Below, piece by piece: positions 16,669-27,300 of a DNA stretch of 64,000 nucleotides. Under the pieces are notes generated by a model. It searched no databases. It saw only the letters and a list, made by a program, of their open reading frames with translations, and had not been told where the DNA came from. The position numbers and the translations under genes were made by a program. The DNA comes from Pseudeuparius sepicola. Taxonomy: Eukaryota > Arthropoda > Insecta > Coleoptera > Anthribidae. The DNA is taken from positions 53,698,560-53,762,559 of the forward strand of contig OY987301.1 in assembly GCA_963920635.1 (NCBI GenBank), read 5' to 3'. The first letter of the stretch is position 1. The number at the start of each line of letters is the position of its first letter.

Positions 16669-17581
16669 CTATCCACGAATCGTGAGATTTGTCAAGGCCA
16701 AGCCAGCGTACCAAAACTTTCCCTCCTTTTTTCTCAAAATTTTTTCCACGAGGTAAACGTCCGAATTTGCAGTTTTCTGTAACTCTTCACCGTAAAAACC
16801 TCCTTTTATAGTGTTTCCGGCCGTATCCTCCAGCAAATACGTAGCGGGATTGGTCATTTGTACTTTGACTATTTTAAAGAGTTCCGTGGTCCAGTTTGGT
16901 GTGTAGCCTTTATTGAAAATATGCTTGGCTTTGCTGATTCTGACCATATCACCCATTTTTAATTTTTGCCTGCCTAAAATCTTCATGTGACTGTAAACGG
17001 TTTTCTGCAAGCGTCGTTCGCTGTCCTTGTTCACATCTTTAGGTTTCATTTGAATAGTTCTATGCCTTTGATTATTGTACCCTCTTACTAGATCGGGTAG
17101 TACATCGAGCCATTTATATTTCCCGCTTAAACTGAAACATTTGAATAATTTTTCTTTTAAGGTACGGATCACTCTTTCCACAATGGCGGCTTTCGTATTG
17201 CTAAACGTGCTGTAATGGTTAATGTCGCACGACTTCATCAGTTTATTAAAGTGTGTATTATAGAATTCCTTTCCGTGGTCTGTTTGAAGATTTTGCGGGT
17301 GTCTATTAGATTTTTTTAAATTTCACCAAAAGCCTTTGTGACCTCTTCGCCCGTCTTTGATTTAAGTGGTTTACACCACACGAATTTTGAAAAACAATCG
17401 ATCACGACCAGAATAAATTTAAAATTTCTATTTTGCTTCGCATATTGATCCAATTGACCGAGATCTGCCTGCCAGAGATCGTCTAACCCTTTAATTACCG
17501 TTATGGACGAGGATAATTTTTTCGGGCCCGTTTATGCAACTCTTCGACAACTTGAATTTTTTCTTTTGAATGATCGGGCAT
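16669..17581 (-). pseudogene. Chromodomain integrase gene with at least three frameshifts (element B)
   Basis: From the ATG at 17581 the frame matches the element A integrase (HSKEKIQVVEELHK), shifts near 17500 into WQADLGQLDQYA (first catalytic D), shifts near 17325 into QTDHGKEF (second D), and continues as the longest frame (17238-16669) with AAIVERVIRTLKEKL (catalytic E) and the SH3-like region. The chromodomain starts VYLVEKILRKKEGK and then changes frame near 16715 at an A/G run. All three catalytic positions remain visible, but no active protein can be made. Confidence 0.88.
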
Positions 17582-17584
17582 ATT

Positions 17585-17882
17585 TTAATTTTTATGTTTC
17601 TTCGCGGCAGGAGCAGACGTTTCACCCTGTTGTTCGGGCGTTTCTATTATTTTCCGAGCTTCCAGCTTTTTATTGATTTCCAAAATGGCTTTTTCCGCAG
17701 CTATTTAGACGGAATTTATTTTAGTTTTAAGACCATTTTCTACGTTTTCAATTTTGCCGCGTAAAATTTTCATGTCACTGTCAAGGCCTGTCAAACGTTT
17801 TATGAAGCCCGTTTCCATTTGTTGAATTTGTTTCTTAACGTCTCTTATGTCCTTTACTCTGTCATTTAGCTCGGAATCCATT
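17585..17882 (-). pseudogene. Coiled-coil protein gene with an in-frame stop
   Basis: From the ATG at 17882 a strongly charged helical sequence (DRVKDIRDVKKQIQQM...) runs about 58 codons to TAA at 17705-17707. The same frame then continues with AAEKAILEINKKLEARK and a lysine-rich end to 17585. The heptad-like spacing suggests a coiled coil. It lies between the integrase and fibre-like genes, in the place of the second fibre-like copy of element A, and it may be a diverged equivalent. Function is unknown. Confidence 0.55.
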
Positions 17883-17893
17883 TTTGTCTTTAA

Positions 17894-18196
17894 TTATTTT
17901 TGTATAGCGACGTGTTCAATACGAGATTCTTTTATGAACTTATTCGCGTCTATAATAACCGACTTTAATTTTTTGTTTGCATTAATTTGCGTGTTTTTTA
18001 CGCAACGATCGATATATTGTTTGGTGGCGGCGTCTCCGTTTTCGGTAGGTTCACTTAGGTTGACAATTTTCAAATTTTTCGCATCTATTGATCCATCGGG
18101 AGTTAATTCCAAAATAACACCGCCCAAAGGTGTGGAAAGGTGGGAACTTTGACCTGTTTTGGATTGGGAGTACTCTCCAAACTTGTTGACACTCAT
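17894..18196 (-). CDS. Fibre-like protein (element B)
   Basis: 100 residues starting MSVNKFGEYS, with the block KNLKIVNLSEPTENGDAATKQYID near residues 40-65 and a helical tail. The start tag and the DAATKQY block match the two element A copies at 2922-3690. The frame is intact but the tail is shorter by 20-30 residues, so the 3' end may be truncated. It is flanked by the coiled-coil gene and the conserved protein gene on the same strand. Confidence 0.6.
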   Translation of the reverse strand: MSVNKFGEYSQSKTGQSSHLSTPLGGVILELTPDGSIDAKNLKIVNLSEPTENGDAATKQYIDRCVKNTQINANKKLKSVIIDANKFIKESRIEHVAIQK

Positions 18197-18259
18197 TTTG
18201 AAAATAAACGAAAATGTTGTCGTGCACTTAATAAATAAGGTTGCTTTCTAGTAATTCGT

Positions 18260-19291
18260 TTAGGATAGCCACAATCTCGTTGTCGTGAGAATTATTTCCG
18301 GGTTTTTGGATGCCACTAGCAGTCTCAACCTGTCCACTAATTCGTTTATATCGTCCCAGTACACGTACTCTATCGGTTTCTTGTTAAAAGCCAATTTCAT
18401 ACCACCACCTTTAATCGATGACGTTGATTTTGAACGTGTACTAGCTTTATTTTCGGGTACGGGTATGGCGCTAGGCGTTCTAAAGAAAGGTTTAATAATT
18501 TCCATGTACTTGTGACGAGTGGTACCCTTCGATCTGCCAAGCGAATCAAGATGAATTCCAGTAAGAGTTAAGATGGACTTATATTTTTCCCTGTCTTCCT
18601 CGTTGCTTTGTGGGTCATCGTGAAAAATTAAATTATAAAGCCCTTTTGTACCTTTAAATTTATCCTTTCCGTCTACAATAATATCTCCCGTCGTTTTATC
18701 AAAATCGATAAGTTTGTTTCCTAGAAACCATTTTGACTTAGAGGCATCATAAAACGGTCCATACACCTTATCTATAAGCTGCGATTTATCGTGATATTCT
18801 CCGATATAGGGTTGAGCAATCTCCGGGTACGACTCCATATATTCTTGAAAAACTTGTGGTGGATATTGTGATGTGTCAACATCGTCATCACGCAGCGTCG
18901 TCTCGTCAGCGGGACGAATGGGATCTTCCCAGTAGGTTTCATCTTGAAGGAAAGGCGAACGAGATCTGTCAATGCTGGCTTTCAAAGCGGCGAGTTTTCT
19001 GTTTATTCTGTCTTCAATTCCTTCTTCTTGCTCTACTTTTTCTATAATGTTTTCTGGTGCTTCTTGCTCTACTTTTTCTATAATTTCTGGTCCTTCTTCT
19101 TTAGGTTCAAATTTTAAGTTGTCGATGAACGATGTATTAGTTTGAATTTTTTCAAGTTTGCGTGTTACGGGTTTGAACATTTTTTCCAGAGATTCATCCT
19201 GTTCGAATTTCCCCAATTTTAGGGCCGTATACTTTTTTCTGATGGATCGCGCGAGTTCCTTGATTTTCTTGGAACGTTGTGCCTTTAGGAT
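18260..19291 (-). pseudogene. Conserved Maverick protein gene, truncated at the 5' end and frameshifted (element B)
   Basis: Homologous to 3704-4609: KKIKELARSIRKKYTALKLGKF at the start, YGPFYDASKSKWFLGNKLIDFDKTTGDII in the middle, and YWDDINELVDRLRLLVASK near the end. After LLVASK a one-base change shifts the frame, so the GNNSHDNEI end is in another frame. Homology begins at about 19291. To the right is unrelated repeat DNA, so the element is broken here and the ATPase, capsid, protease and PLA2 genes that should follow are missing. It carries a longer acidic Glu-rich linker than the element A copy. Confidence 0.8.
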
Positions 19292-19309
19292 AGTAGTATA
19301 GCAAAGGGG

Positions 19310-20080
19310 ATTCTGGGGCGGAAGTGACGTCACAAGATGGCCGCCAAGGCGGGAAATTTGAAAATGACCTTGACCTGCGGGTTCAATGAACTTTAAGGGG
19401 TCACCTTGTTAACCTTGACCTGAAGGTTATCTAGAGGTCAAGGAGTTACCAGATCGATAACCTTTAAGGGGTCATTGACCCGCCGGTTCAATGAACTTTA
19501 AGGGGTCACCTTGTTAACCTTGACCTAAAGGTCAATGAACTTTAAGAGGTCACATTGTTAACCCCTGAAGGTCAATGAACTTTAAGAGGTCACCTTGTTA
19601 ACCTTGACCTAAAGGTCAATGAACATTAAGAGGTCACCTTGTTAACCTGAAGGTCAATGAACTTTAAGGGGTCACCTTGACACGTGGCATCTTGAATTGC
19701 AAAAAACTTTGCTCGCAGTTCACGGAAGTGACGTCAATAGGGCAAAATGCGGGAAATTTGAAAATGTGATGGAGTCACCTTGACGTGAAGGTCACATATA
19801 GGTTAAAAATATCTAAGGGGTCACCTTGAAAATTGACCTTTAAGGGGTTACTACAACGACGACATTTAAGGGGGTCACCTTGAGTTAACCCTGGTCTGAA
19901 GGTTAGCTTGAGGTCACCAGATCTATGATCTTTAAGGGGTCACAGGATAATGATCTCACAGTCACCTTGACACGTGGCACTTGGGTTTTACCTTGAAAAA
20001 TTGAACTTTGCTCGCAGTTCACGGAAGTGACGTCAATATGGCAAAATGCGGGAAATTTAAATAGTTGATGAATGAGCTGG
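19310..20080. repeat. Degenerate repeat region rich in AGGTCA/TGACCT half-sites
   Basis: No gene is seen. Short units built from AAGGGGTCACCTTGTTAACC and TTGACCT.AAGGTCAATGAAC recur many times at irregular spacing. A longer unit, CGGAAGTGACGTCA followed by GGCGGGAAATTTGAAAA or GCAAAATGCGGGAAATTT, occurs at about 19319, 19723 and 20024. The latter two are preceded by CACGTGGCA at 19682 and 19973. It abuts the broken end of element B. Confidence 0.75.
19380..19663. promoter_or_regulatory. Cluster of six IR1 (ecdysone-response-like) palindromes
   Basis: GGTTCAATGAACT at 19380 and 19485, and AGGTCAATGAAC(T/A) at 19529, 19569, 19613 and 19651. Each is an inverted repeat of nuclear-receptor half-sites with a one-base spacer. 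This is the arrangement bound by EcR/USP (the hsp27 element is GGTTCAATGCACT). Binding is inference. Confidence 0.45.
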
Positions 20081-20284
20081 CGAGTATCTAAAACTTTAGA
20101 AGCCGTAATTGGATGGCAAAAATTGCGTTACGGAGAAACAATTTTTAGTGGAAGAATCTGGAAATTAGCAGAGGACAAAAATTGCTTGGGTCTGAGAACA
20201 ACAAATATTAAATTTTGCGAAGAGGCTGCACCTTATAAGAAAAAGTTACAATCTGAACTAAGAATCTTGATAAATAAAATCTAG
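20072..20284 (+). CDS. Short open frame of unknown nature
   Basis: A 70-codon frame, MSWRVSKTLEAVIGWQKLRY.., starting in the last copy of the repeat at 20.02 kb. Composition is protein-like (Trp, charged residues, few low-complexity runs), but there is no known domain, promoter or homologue in the window. It may be an exon or gene fragment next to the repeat region, or chance. Confidence 0.2.
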   Translation: MSWRVSKTLEAVIGWQKLRYGETIFSGRIWKLAEDKNCLGLRTTNIKFCEEAAPYKKKLQSELRILINKI

Positions 20285-20370
20285 TCATTGTCAAAAAATT
20301 CCACAGCCGTGTAGTATCTCACTTCTATACGGTATAGGTATGCACAGACGTGTTTCCGGGAACACATCTA

Positions 20371-20920
20371 TACAGTGTGTCCCACAACTGTTGGAAATAA
20401 ATTTAACTAGAGATTCTTTGGCTAAAAATAAGACTTTTTTTCCTATAAACATATGCTCTATCTACCTTCGTTTTCGACATACAGGTTGAACATTTAAAAA
20501 AATCGATTTTTTTAAAGTTTATTTCTAAACAAATTGTATCGCTTTGAAATTTGGTATGTATTAGCAGTTTAGTCACCATTGTGAACAATATAAGCTCCAA
20601 ACTTCCATCAGTGGCGTAGATACGGGGTTTCAACTTTTTCTTTAAAAAATGTGCTTAGCGGCAAGTACCTATTTCCAAAAAGTAAAATTACATTCTCCAA
20701 TGCACTATGAACAAAAAATGTCTCTTGGTATTTTTGCGTATTTCGCTTGGTTGCGTCACAAAACGCATTTTTGTCAACCAATACTTATAATTCTTGAGAA
20801 AATGAAAATAAAATAACTCAGTTTTCGTTTATTATCCAAAACATTCTGGCGAGGTAGAGCTGCAGATATCCTCAAAGCAGATTTATATCTAGACGAATTT
20901 AACAAAAACCATATTTAAAA
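20371..20920. other. Probable transposon remnant beginning TACAGTGTGTCCCAC
   Basis: The start resembles Tc1/mariner-type terminal repeats (TA followed by CAGTGTGTCCC). The downstream A/T-rich sequence has no intact coding region, and the opposite terminus was not found. Between 20285 and 20370 nothing is recognised. Confidence 0.3.
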
Positions 20921-20927
20921 TTGACGT

Positions 20928-20978
20928 GATTAGATCCCAGAGGCTACCAGGCGAAAAGCCGTGTTACCGACTCAGCTA
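20928..20978 (-). other. tRNA-like promoter boxes, possible SINE head
   Basis: On the minus strand TAGCTGAGTCGG (20978-20967) fits the RNA polymerase III A box TRGCNNAGYNGG. GATCTAATC (20936-20928), 30 bp further, fits the B box GWTCRANNC with one mismatch. No folded tRNA was found. The sequence from here to 21385 holds no recognised gene. Confidence 0.3.
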
Positions 20979-21384
20979 ATGCGTTTGGTGACAAATAATG
21001 TGATACTTTTCCATCGGAAACCGTGTGCGAGCGACACCTATGGGTAAGAAACTTGCAGAAACGTGGAATCTAGGTTCCGAACAGCCGCGCCGGGTCACCT
21101 GTCGGCAAAAATCTAAACGCCACAAAACTATCACAGAAACGTACACGTCCCTGAAGACAGACACAGATTCAGAAATGAAAATCACGTTTTTACAGTGGAC
21201 CAGTCAAGTATTAAGTAGTCCTCGATATACATTTGATTAAAAAATAATTAAGATAAGGTTTTCTTCAAAAATAACTGTAGGGACATTTCTGATCAAGGAA
21301 AGAAGGTAATGCAAAAAATCAGGACCGTAATAGCGAACAAGTCACAAGAAAAAAATTCAAATTCTTTAAATAATTGTTTGACAT

Positions 21385-24300
21385 GTTTTAGAGACAACGC
21401 TCAATTTTGTTACATCACCAGATTTTTACCAAAAATCACTTGCAGCAAGAGAAACAACCTGTCATAGCGGATTTGAAAAAAATCAGGGGCGTACTATATT
21501 ATAAAATTCGTTAAATGATTTTCGAATTTATTTTTGGTGGAAGACGATTTTGTTACACCACCAGATTTTTACCAAAAGTCTTTTGTAGCGAGAGAAACAA
21601 CCTGTCATAGCAGATTTGAAAAAATCAGGGGCGTACTACTACTATTTGCTAAAATTTTCTCGAATTTCCTATGTTTGAAGGCGATTTTGTTACACAACCA
21701 GATTTTTACCAAAAGTCACTTGCAGTCAGAGGAACGACCTGACATAGCAGATTTGAAAAAAATCAGGGGCGTACTATATTCTAAAATTCGTTAAATGATT
21801 TTCGAATTTATTTTTGTTGTTGTTACACCACCAGATTTTTACCAAAAGTCTTTTGTAGCGAGATAAACAACCTGTCATAGCAGATTTGAAATAAATCAGG
21901 GGCGTACTATATTCTAAAATTCGTTAAATGATTTTCGAATTTATTTTTGTTGTTGTTACACCACCAGATTTTTACCAAAAGTCTTTTGTAGCGAGATAAA
22001 CAACCTGTCATAGCAGATTTGAAATAAATCAGGGGCGTACTATATTCTAAAATTCGTTAAATGATTTTCGAATTTATTTTTGTTGTTGTTACACCACCAG
22101 ATTTTTACCAAAAGTGATTTGCAGCCAGAGAAACGACCTGTCATATCAGATTTGAAAAAAATCAGGGGCGTACTAGATTCTAAAATTCGTTAAATGATTT
22201 GCGAATTTATTTTGGGTTGAAAGCGATTTTGTTACACCACCAGATTTTTACCAAAAGTCACTTGCAGCGAGAGAAACCACCCATCATAGCAGATTTGAAA
22301 AAAATCAGGGGCGTACTATATTCCAAAATTCGTTAAATGATTTTCGAATTTATTTTTGGTGGAAGGCGATTTTGTTACACCATCAGATTTTTACCAAAAG
22401 TGATTTGCAGCCAGAGAAACGACCTGTCATATCAGATTTGAAATAAATCAGGGGCGTACTATATTCTAAAATTCGTTAAATGATTTTCGAATTTATTTTT
22501 GGTGGAAGGCGATTTTGTTACACCACCAGATTTTTAACAAAAGTCACTTGCAGCCAGAGGAACGACCTGTCATAGCAGATTTGAAAAAAATCAGGGGCGT
22601 ACTATATTCCAAAATTCGTTAAATGATTTTCGAATTTATTTTTGGTGGAAGGCGATTTTGTTACACCATCAGATTTTTACCAAAAGTGATTTGCAGCCAG
22701 AGAAACGACCTGTCATATCAGATTTTAAAAAAATCAGGGGCGTACTAGATTCTAAAATTCGTTAAATGATTTTCGAATTTATTTTGGGTTGAAAGCGATT
22801 TTGTTACACCACCAGATTTTTACCAAAAGTCACTTGCAGCGAGAGAAACCACCTATCATAGCAGATTTGAAAAAAATCAGGGGCGTACTATATTCTAAAA
22901 TTCGTTAAATAATTTTCGAAGTTATTCTTGGTGGAAGGCGATTTTGTTACACCACCAGATTTTTAACAAAAGTCACTTGCAGCCAGAGGAACGACCTGTC
23001 ATAGCAGATTTGAAAAAAATCAGGGGCGTACTATATTCTAAAAATCGTTAAATAATTTTCGAATTTATTCTTGGTGGAAGACGATTTTGTTACACCACCA
23101 GATTTTTACCAAAAGTCATTTGTAGCGAGAGAAACAACCTGTCATAGCAGATTTGAAAAAAATCAGGGGCGTACTATATTCTAAAAATCGTTAAATAATT
23201 TTCGAATTTATTCTTGGTGGAAGACGATTTTGTTACACCACCAGATTTTTACCAAAAGTCACTTGCAGCGAGAGAAACCACCTATCATAGCAGATTTGAA
23301 AAAAATCAAGGGCGTACTATATTCTAAAGTTTGTTAAATAATTTTCGAATTTATTCTTGGTGGAAGACGATTTTGTTACACCACCAGATTTTTACCAAAA
23401 GTCACTTGCAGCGAGAGAAACCACCCATCATAGCAGATTTGAAAAAAATCAGGGGCGTACTATATTCTAAAATTCGTTAAATGATTTTCGAATTTATTTT
23501 GGGTTGAAAGCGATTTTGTTACACCACCAGATTTTTACCAAAAGTCACTTGCAGCGAGAGAAACCACCTATCATAGCAGATTTGAAAAAAATCAAGGGCG
23601 TACTATATTCTAAAGTTTGTTAAATAATTTTCGAATTTATTCTTGGTGGAAGACGATTTTGTTACACCACCAGATTTTTACCAAAAGTCACTTGCAGCGA
23701 GAGAAACCACCCATCATAGCAGATTTGAAAAAAAATCAGGGGCGTACTAGATTCTAAAATTCGTTAAATGATTTTCGAATTTATTTTGGGTTGAAAGCGA
23801 TTTTGTTACACCACCAGATTTTTACCAAAAGTCACTTGCAGCGAGAGAAACCACCTATCATAGCAGATTTGAAAAAAATCAAGGGCGTACTATATTCTAA
23901 AGTTTGTTAAATAATTTTCGAATTTATTCTTGGTGGAAGACGATTTTGTTACACCACCAGATTTTTACCAAGTCACTTGCAGCGAGAGAAACCACCTATC
24001 ATAGCAGATTTGAAAAAAATCAGGGGCGTACTATATTCTAAAATTCGTTAAATAATTTTCGAATTTATTCTTGGTGGAAGGCGATTTTGTTACACCACCA
24101 GATTTTTAACAAAAGTCACTTGCAGCCAGAGGAACGACCTGTCATAGCAGATTTGAAAAAAATCAGGGGCGTACTATATTCTAAAAATCGTTAAATAATT
24201 TTCGAATTTATTCTTGGTGGAAGACGATTTTGTTACACCACCAGATTTTTACCAAAAGTCATTTGTAGCGAGAGAAACAACCTGTCATAGCAGATTTGAA

Positions 24301-27300
24301 AAAAATCAGGGGCGTACTATATTCTAAAAATCGTTAAATAATTTTCGAATTTATTCTTGGTGGAAGACGATTTTGTTACACCACCAGATTTTTACCAAAA
24401 GTCACTTGCAGCGAGAGAAACCACCTATCATAGCAGATTTGAAAAAAATCAAGGGCGTACTATATTCTAAAGTTTGTTAAATAATTTTCGAATTTATTCT
24501 TGGTGGAAGACGATTTTGTTACACCACCAGATTTTTACCAAAAGTCACTTGCAGCGAGAGAAACCACCCATCATAGCAGATTTTAAAAAAATCAGGGGCG
24601 TACTATATTCTAAAATTCGTTAAATGATTTTCGAATTTATTTTGGGTTGAAAGCGATTTTGTTACACCACCAGATTTTTACCAAAAGTCACTTGCAGCGA
24701 GAGAAACCACCCATCATAGCAGATTTGAAAAAAATCAGGGGCGTACTATATTCTAAAGTTTGTTAAATAATTTTCGAATTTATTCTTGGTGGAAGACGAT
24801 TTTGTTACACCACCAGATTTTTACCAAAAGTCACTTGCAGCGAGAGAAACCACCCATCATAGCAGATTTGAAAAAAATCAGGGGCGTACTATATTCTAAA
24901 ATTCGTTAAATAATTTTCGAATTTATTCTTGGTGGAAGGCGATTTTGTTACACCACCAGATTTTTACCAAAAGTCTTTTGTAGCGAGAGAAACAACCTGT
25001 CATAGCAGATTTGAAAAAAATCAGGGGCGTACTATATTCTAAAATTCGTTAAATAATTTTCGAATTTATTCTTGGTGGAAGACGATTTTGTTACACCACC
25101 AGATTTTTACCAAAAGTCTTTTGTAGCGAGAGAAACAACCTGTCATAGCAGATTTGAAAAAAATCAGGGGCGTACTATATTATAAAATTCGTTAAATAAT
25201 TTCGAATTTTTTTTTGGTGGAAGACGATTTTGTTACACCACCAGATTTTTACCAAAAGTCACTTGCAGCGAGAGAAACCACCTATCATAGCAGATTTGAA
25301 AAAAATCAGGGGCGTACTATAATCTAAAATTCGTTAAATAATTTCGAATTTATTCTTGGTGGAAGACGATTTTGTTACACCACCAGATTTTTACCAAAAG
25401 TCACTTGCAGCGAGAGAAACCACCTATCATAGCAGATTTGAAAAAAATCAGGGGCGTACTATATTCTAAAATTCGTTAAATAATTTTCGAATTTATTCTT
25501 GGTGGAAGACGATTTTGTTACACCACCAGATTTTTACCAAAAGTGATTTGCAGCCAGAGAAACGACCTGTCATAGCAGATTTGAAAAAAATCAGGGGCGT
25601 ACTATATTCTAAAATTCGTTAAATAATTTCGAATTTTTTTTTGGTGGAAGACGATTTTGTTACACCACCAGATTTTTACCAAAAGTCACTTGCAGCGAGA
25701 GAAACCACCTATCATAGCAGATTTGAAAAAAATCAGGGGCGTACTATGATCTAAAATTCGTTAAATAATTTCGAATTTATTCTTGGTGGAAGACGATTTT
25801 GTTACACCACCAGATTTGTACCAAAAGTCACTTGCAGCGAGAGAAACCACCTATCATAGCAGATTTGAAAAAAATCAGGGGCGTACTATATTCTAAAATT
25901 CGTTAAATAATTTTCGAATTTATTCTTGGTGGAAGACGATTTTGTTACACCACCAGATTTTTACCAAAAGTCACTTGCAGCGAGAGAAACCACCTATCAT
26001 AGCAGATTTGAAAAAAATCAGGGGCGTACTATAATCTAAAATTCGTTAAATAATTTCGAATTTATTGTTGGTGGAAGACGATTTTGTTACACCACCAGAT
26101 TTTTACCAAAAGTCACTTGCAGCGAGAGAAACCACCTATCATAGCAGATTTAAAAAAAATCAGGGGCGTACTATATTCTAAAATTCGTTAAATAATTTTC
26201 GAATTTATTCTTGGTGGAAGACGATTTTGTTACACCACCAGATTTTTACCAAAAGTCTTTTGTAGCGAGAGAAACAACCTGTCATAGCAGATTTGAAAAA
26301 ATCAGGGGCGTACTACTACTATTTGCTAAAATTTTCTCGAATTTCCTATGTTTGAAGGCGATTTTGTTACACAACCAGATTTTTACCAAAAGTCACTTGC
26401 AGTCAGAGGAACGACCTGACATAGCAGATTTGAAAAAAATCAGGGGCGTACTATATTCTAAAATTCGTTAAATGATTTTCGAATTTATTTTTGTTGTTGT
26501 TACACCACCAGATTTTTACCAAAAGTCTTTTGTAGCGAGATAAACAACCTGTCATAGCAGATTTGAAATAAATCAGGGGCGTACTATATTCTAAAATTCG
26601 TTAAATGATTTTCGAATTTATTTTTGTTGTTGTTACACCACCAGATTTTTACCAAAAGTCTTTTGTAGCGAGATAAACAACCTGTCATAGCAGATTTGAA
26701 ATAAATCAGGGGCGTACTATATTCTAAAATTCGTTAAATGATTTTCGAATTTATTTTTGTTGTTGTTACACCACCAGATTTTTACCAAAAGTCTTTTGTA
26801 GCGAGATAAACAACCTGTCATAGCAGATTTGAAATAAATCAGGGGCGTACTATATTCTAAAATTCGTTAAATGATTTTCGAATTTATTTTTGTTGTTGTT
26901 ACACCACCAGATTTTTACCAAAAGTCTTTTGTAGCGAGATAAACAACCTGTCATAGCAGATTTGAAATAAATCAGGGGCGTACTATATTCTAAAATTCGT
27001 TAAATGATTTTCGAATTTATTTTTGTTGTTGTTACACCACCAGATTTTTACCAAAAGTCTTTTGTAGCGAGATAAACAACCTGTCATAGCAGATTTGAAA
27101 TAAATCAGGGGCGTACTATATTCTAAAATTCGTTAAATGATTTTCGAATTTATTTTTGGTGGAAGGCGATTTTGTTACACCACCAGATTTTTAACAAAAG
27201 TCACTTGCAGCCAGAGGAACGACCTGTCATAGCAGATTTGAAAAAAATCAGGGGCGTACTATATTCTAAAATTCGTTAAATAATTTTCGAATTTATTCTT

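Noticed and set aside
20403..20633. 76-codon minus-strand frame
   Set aside because: Low-complexity, lies in transposon debris and has no domain.
21534..26471. Two identical 86-codon frames in the left satellite, and a similar one at 53.9 kb
   Set aside because: They are stop-free stretches of the satellite monomers. Identity reflects the block duplication, not protein selection.
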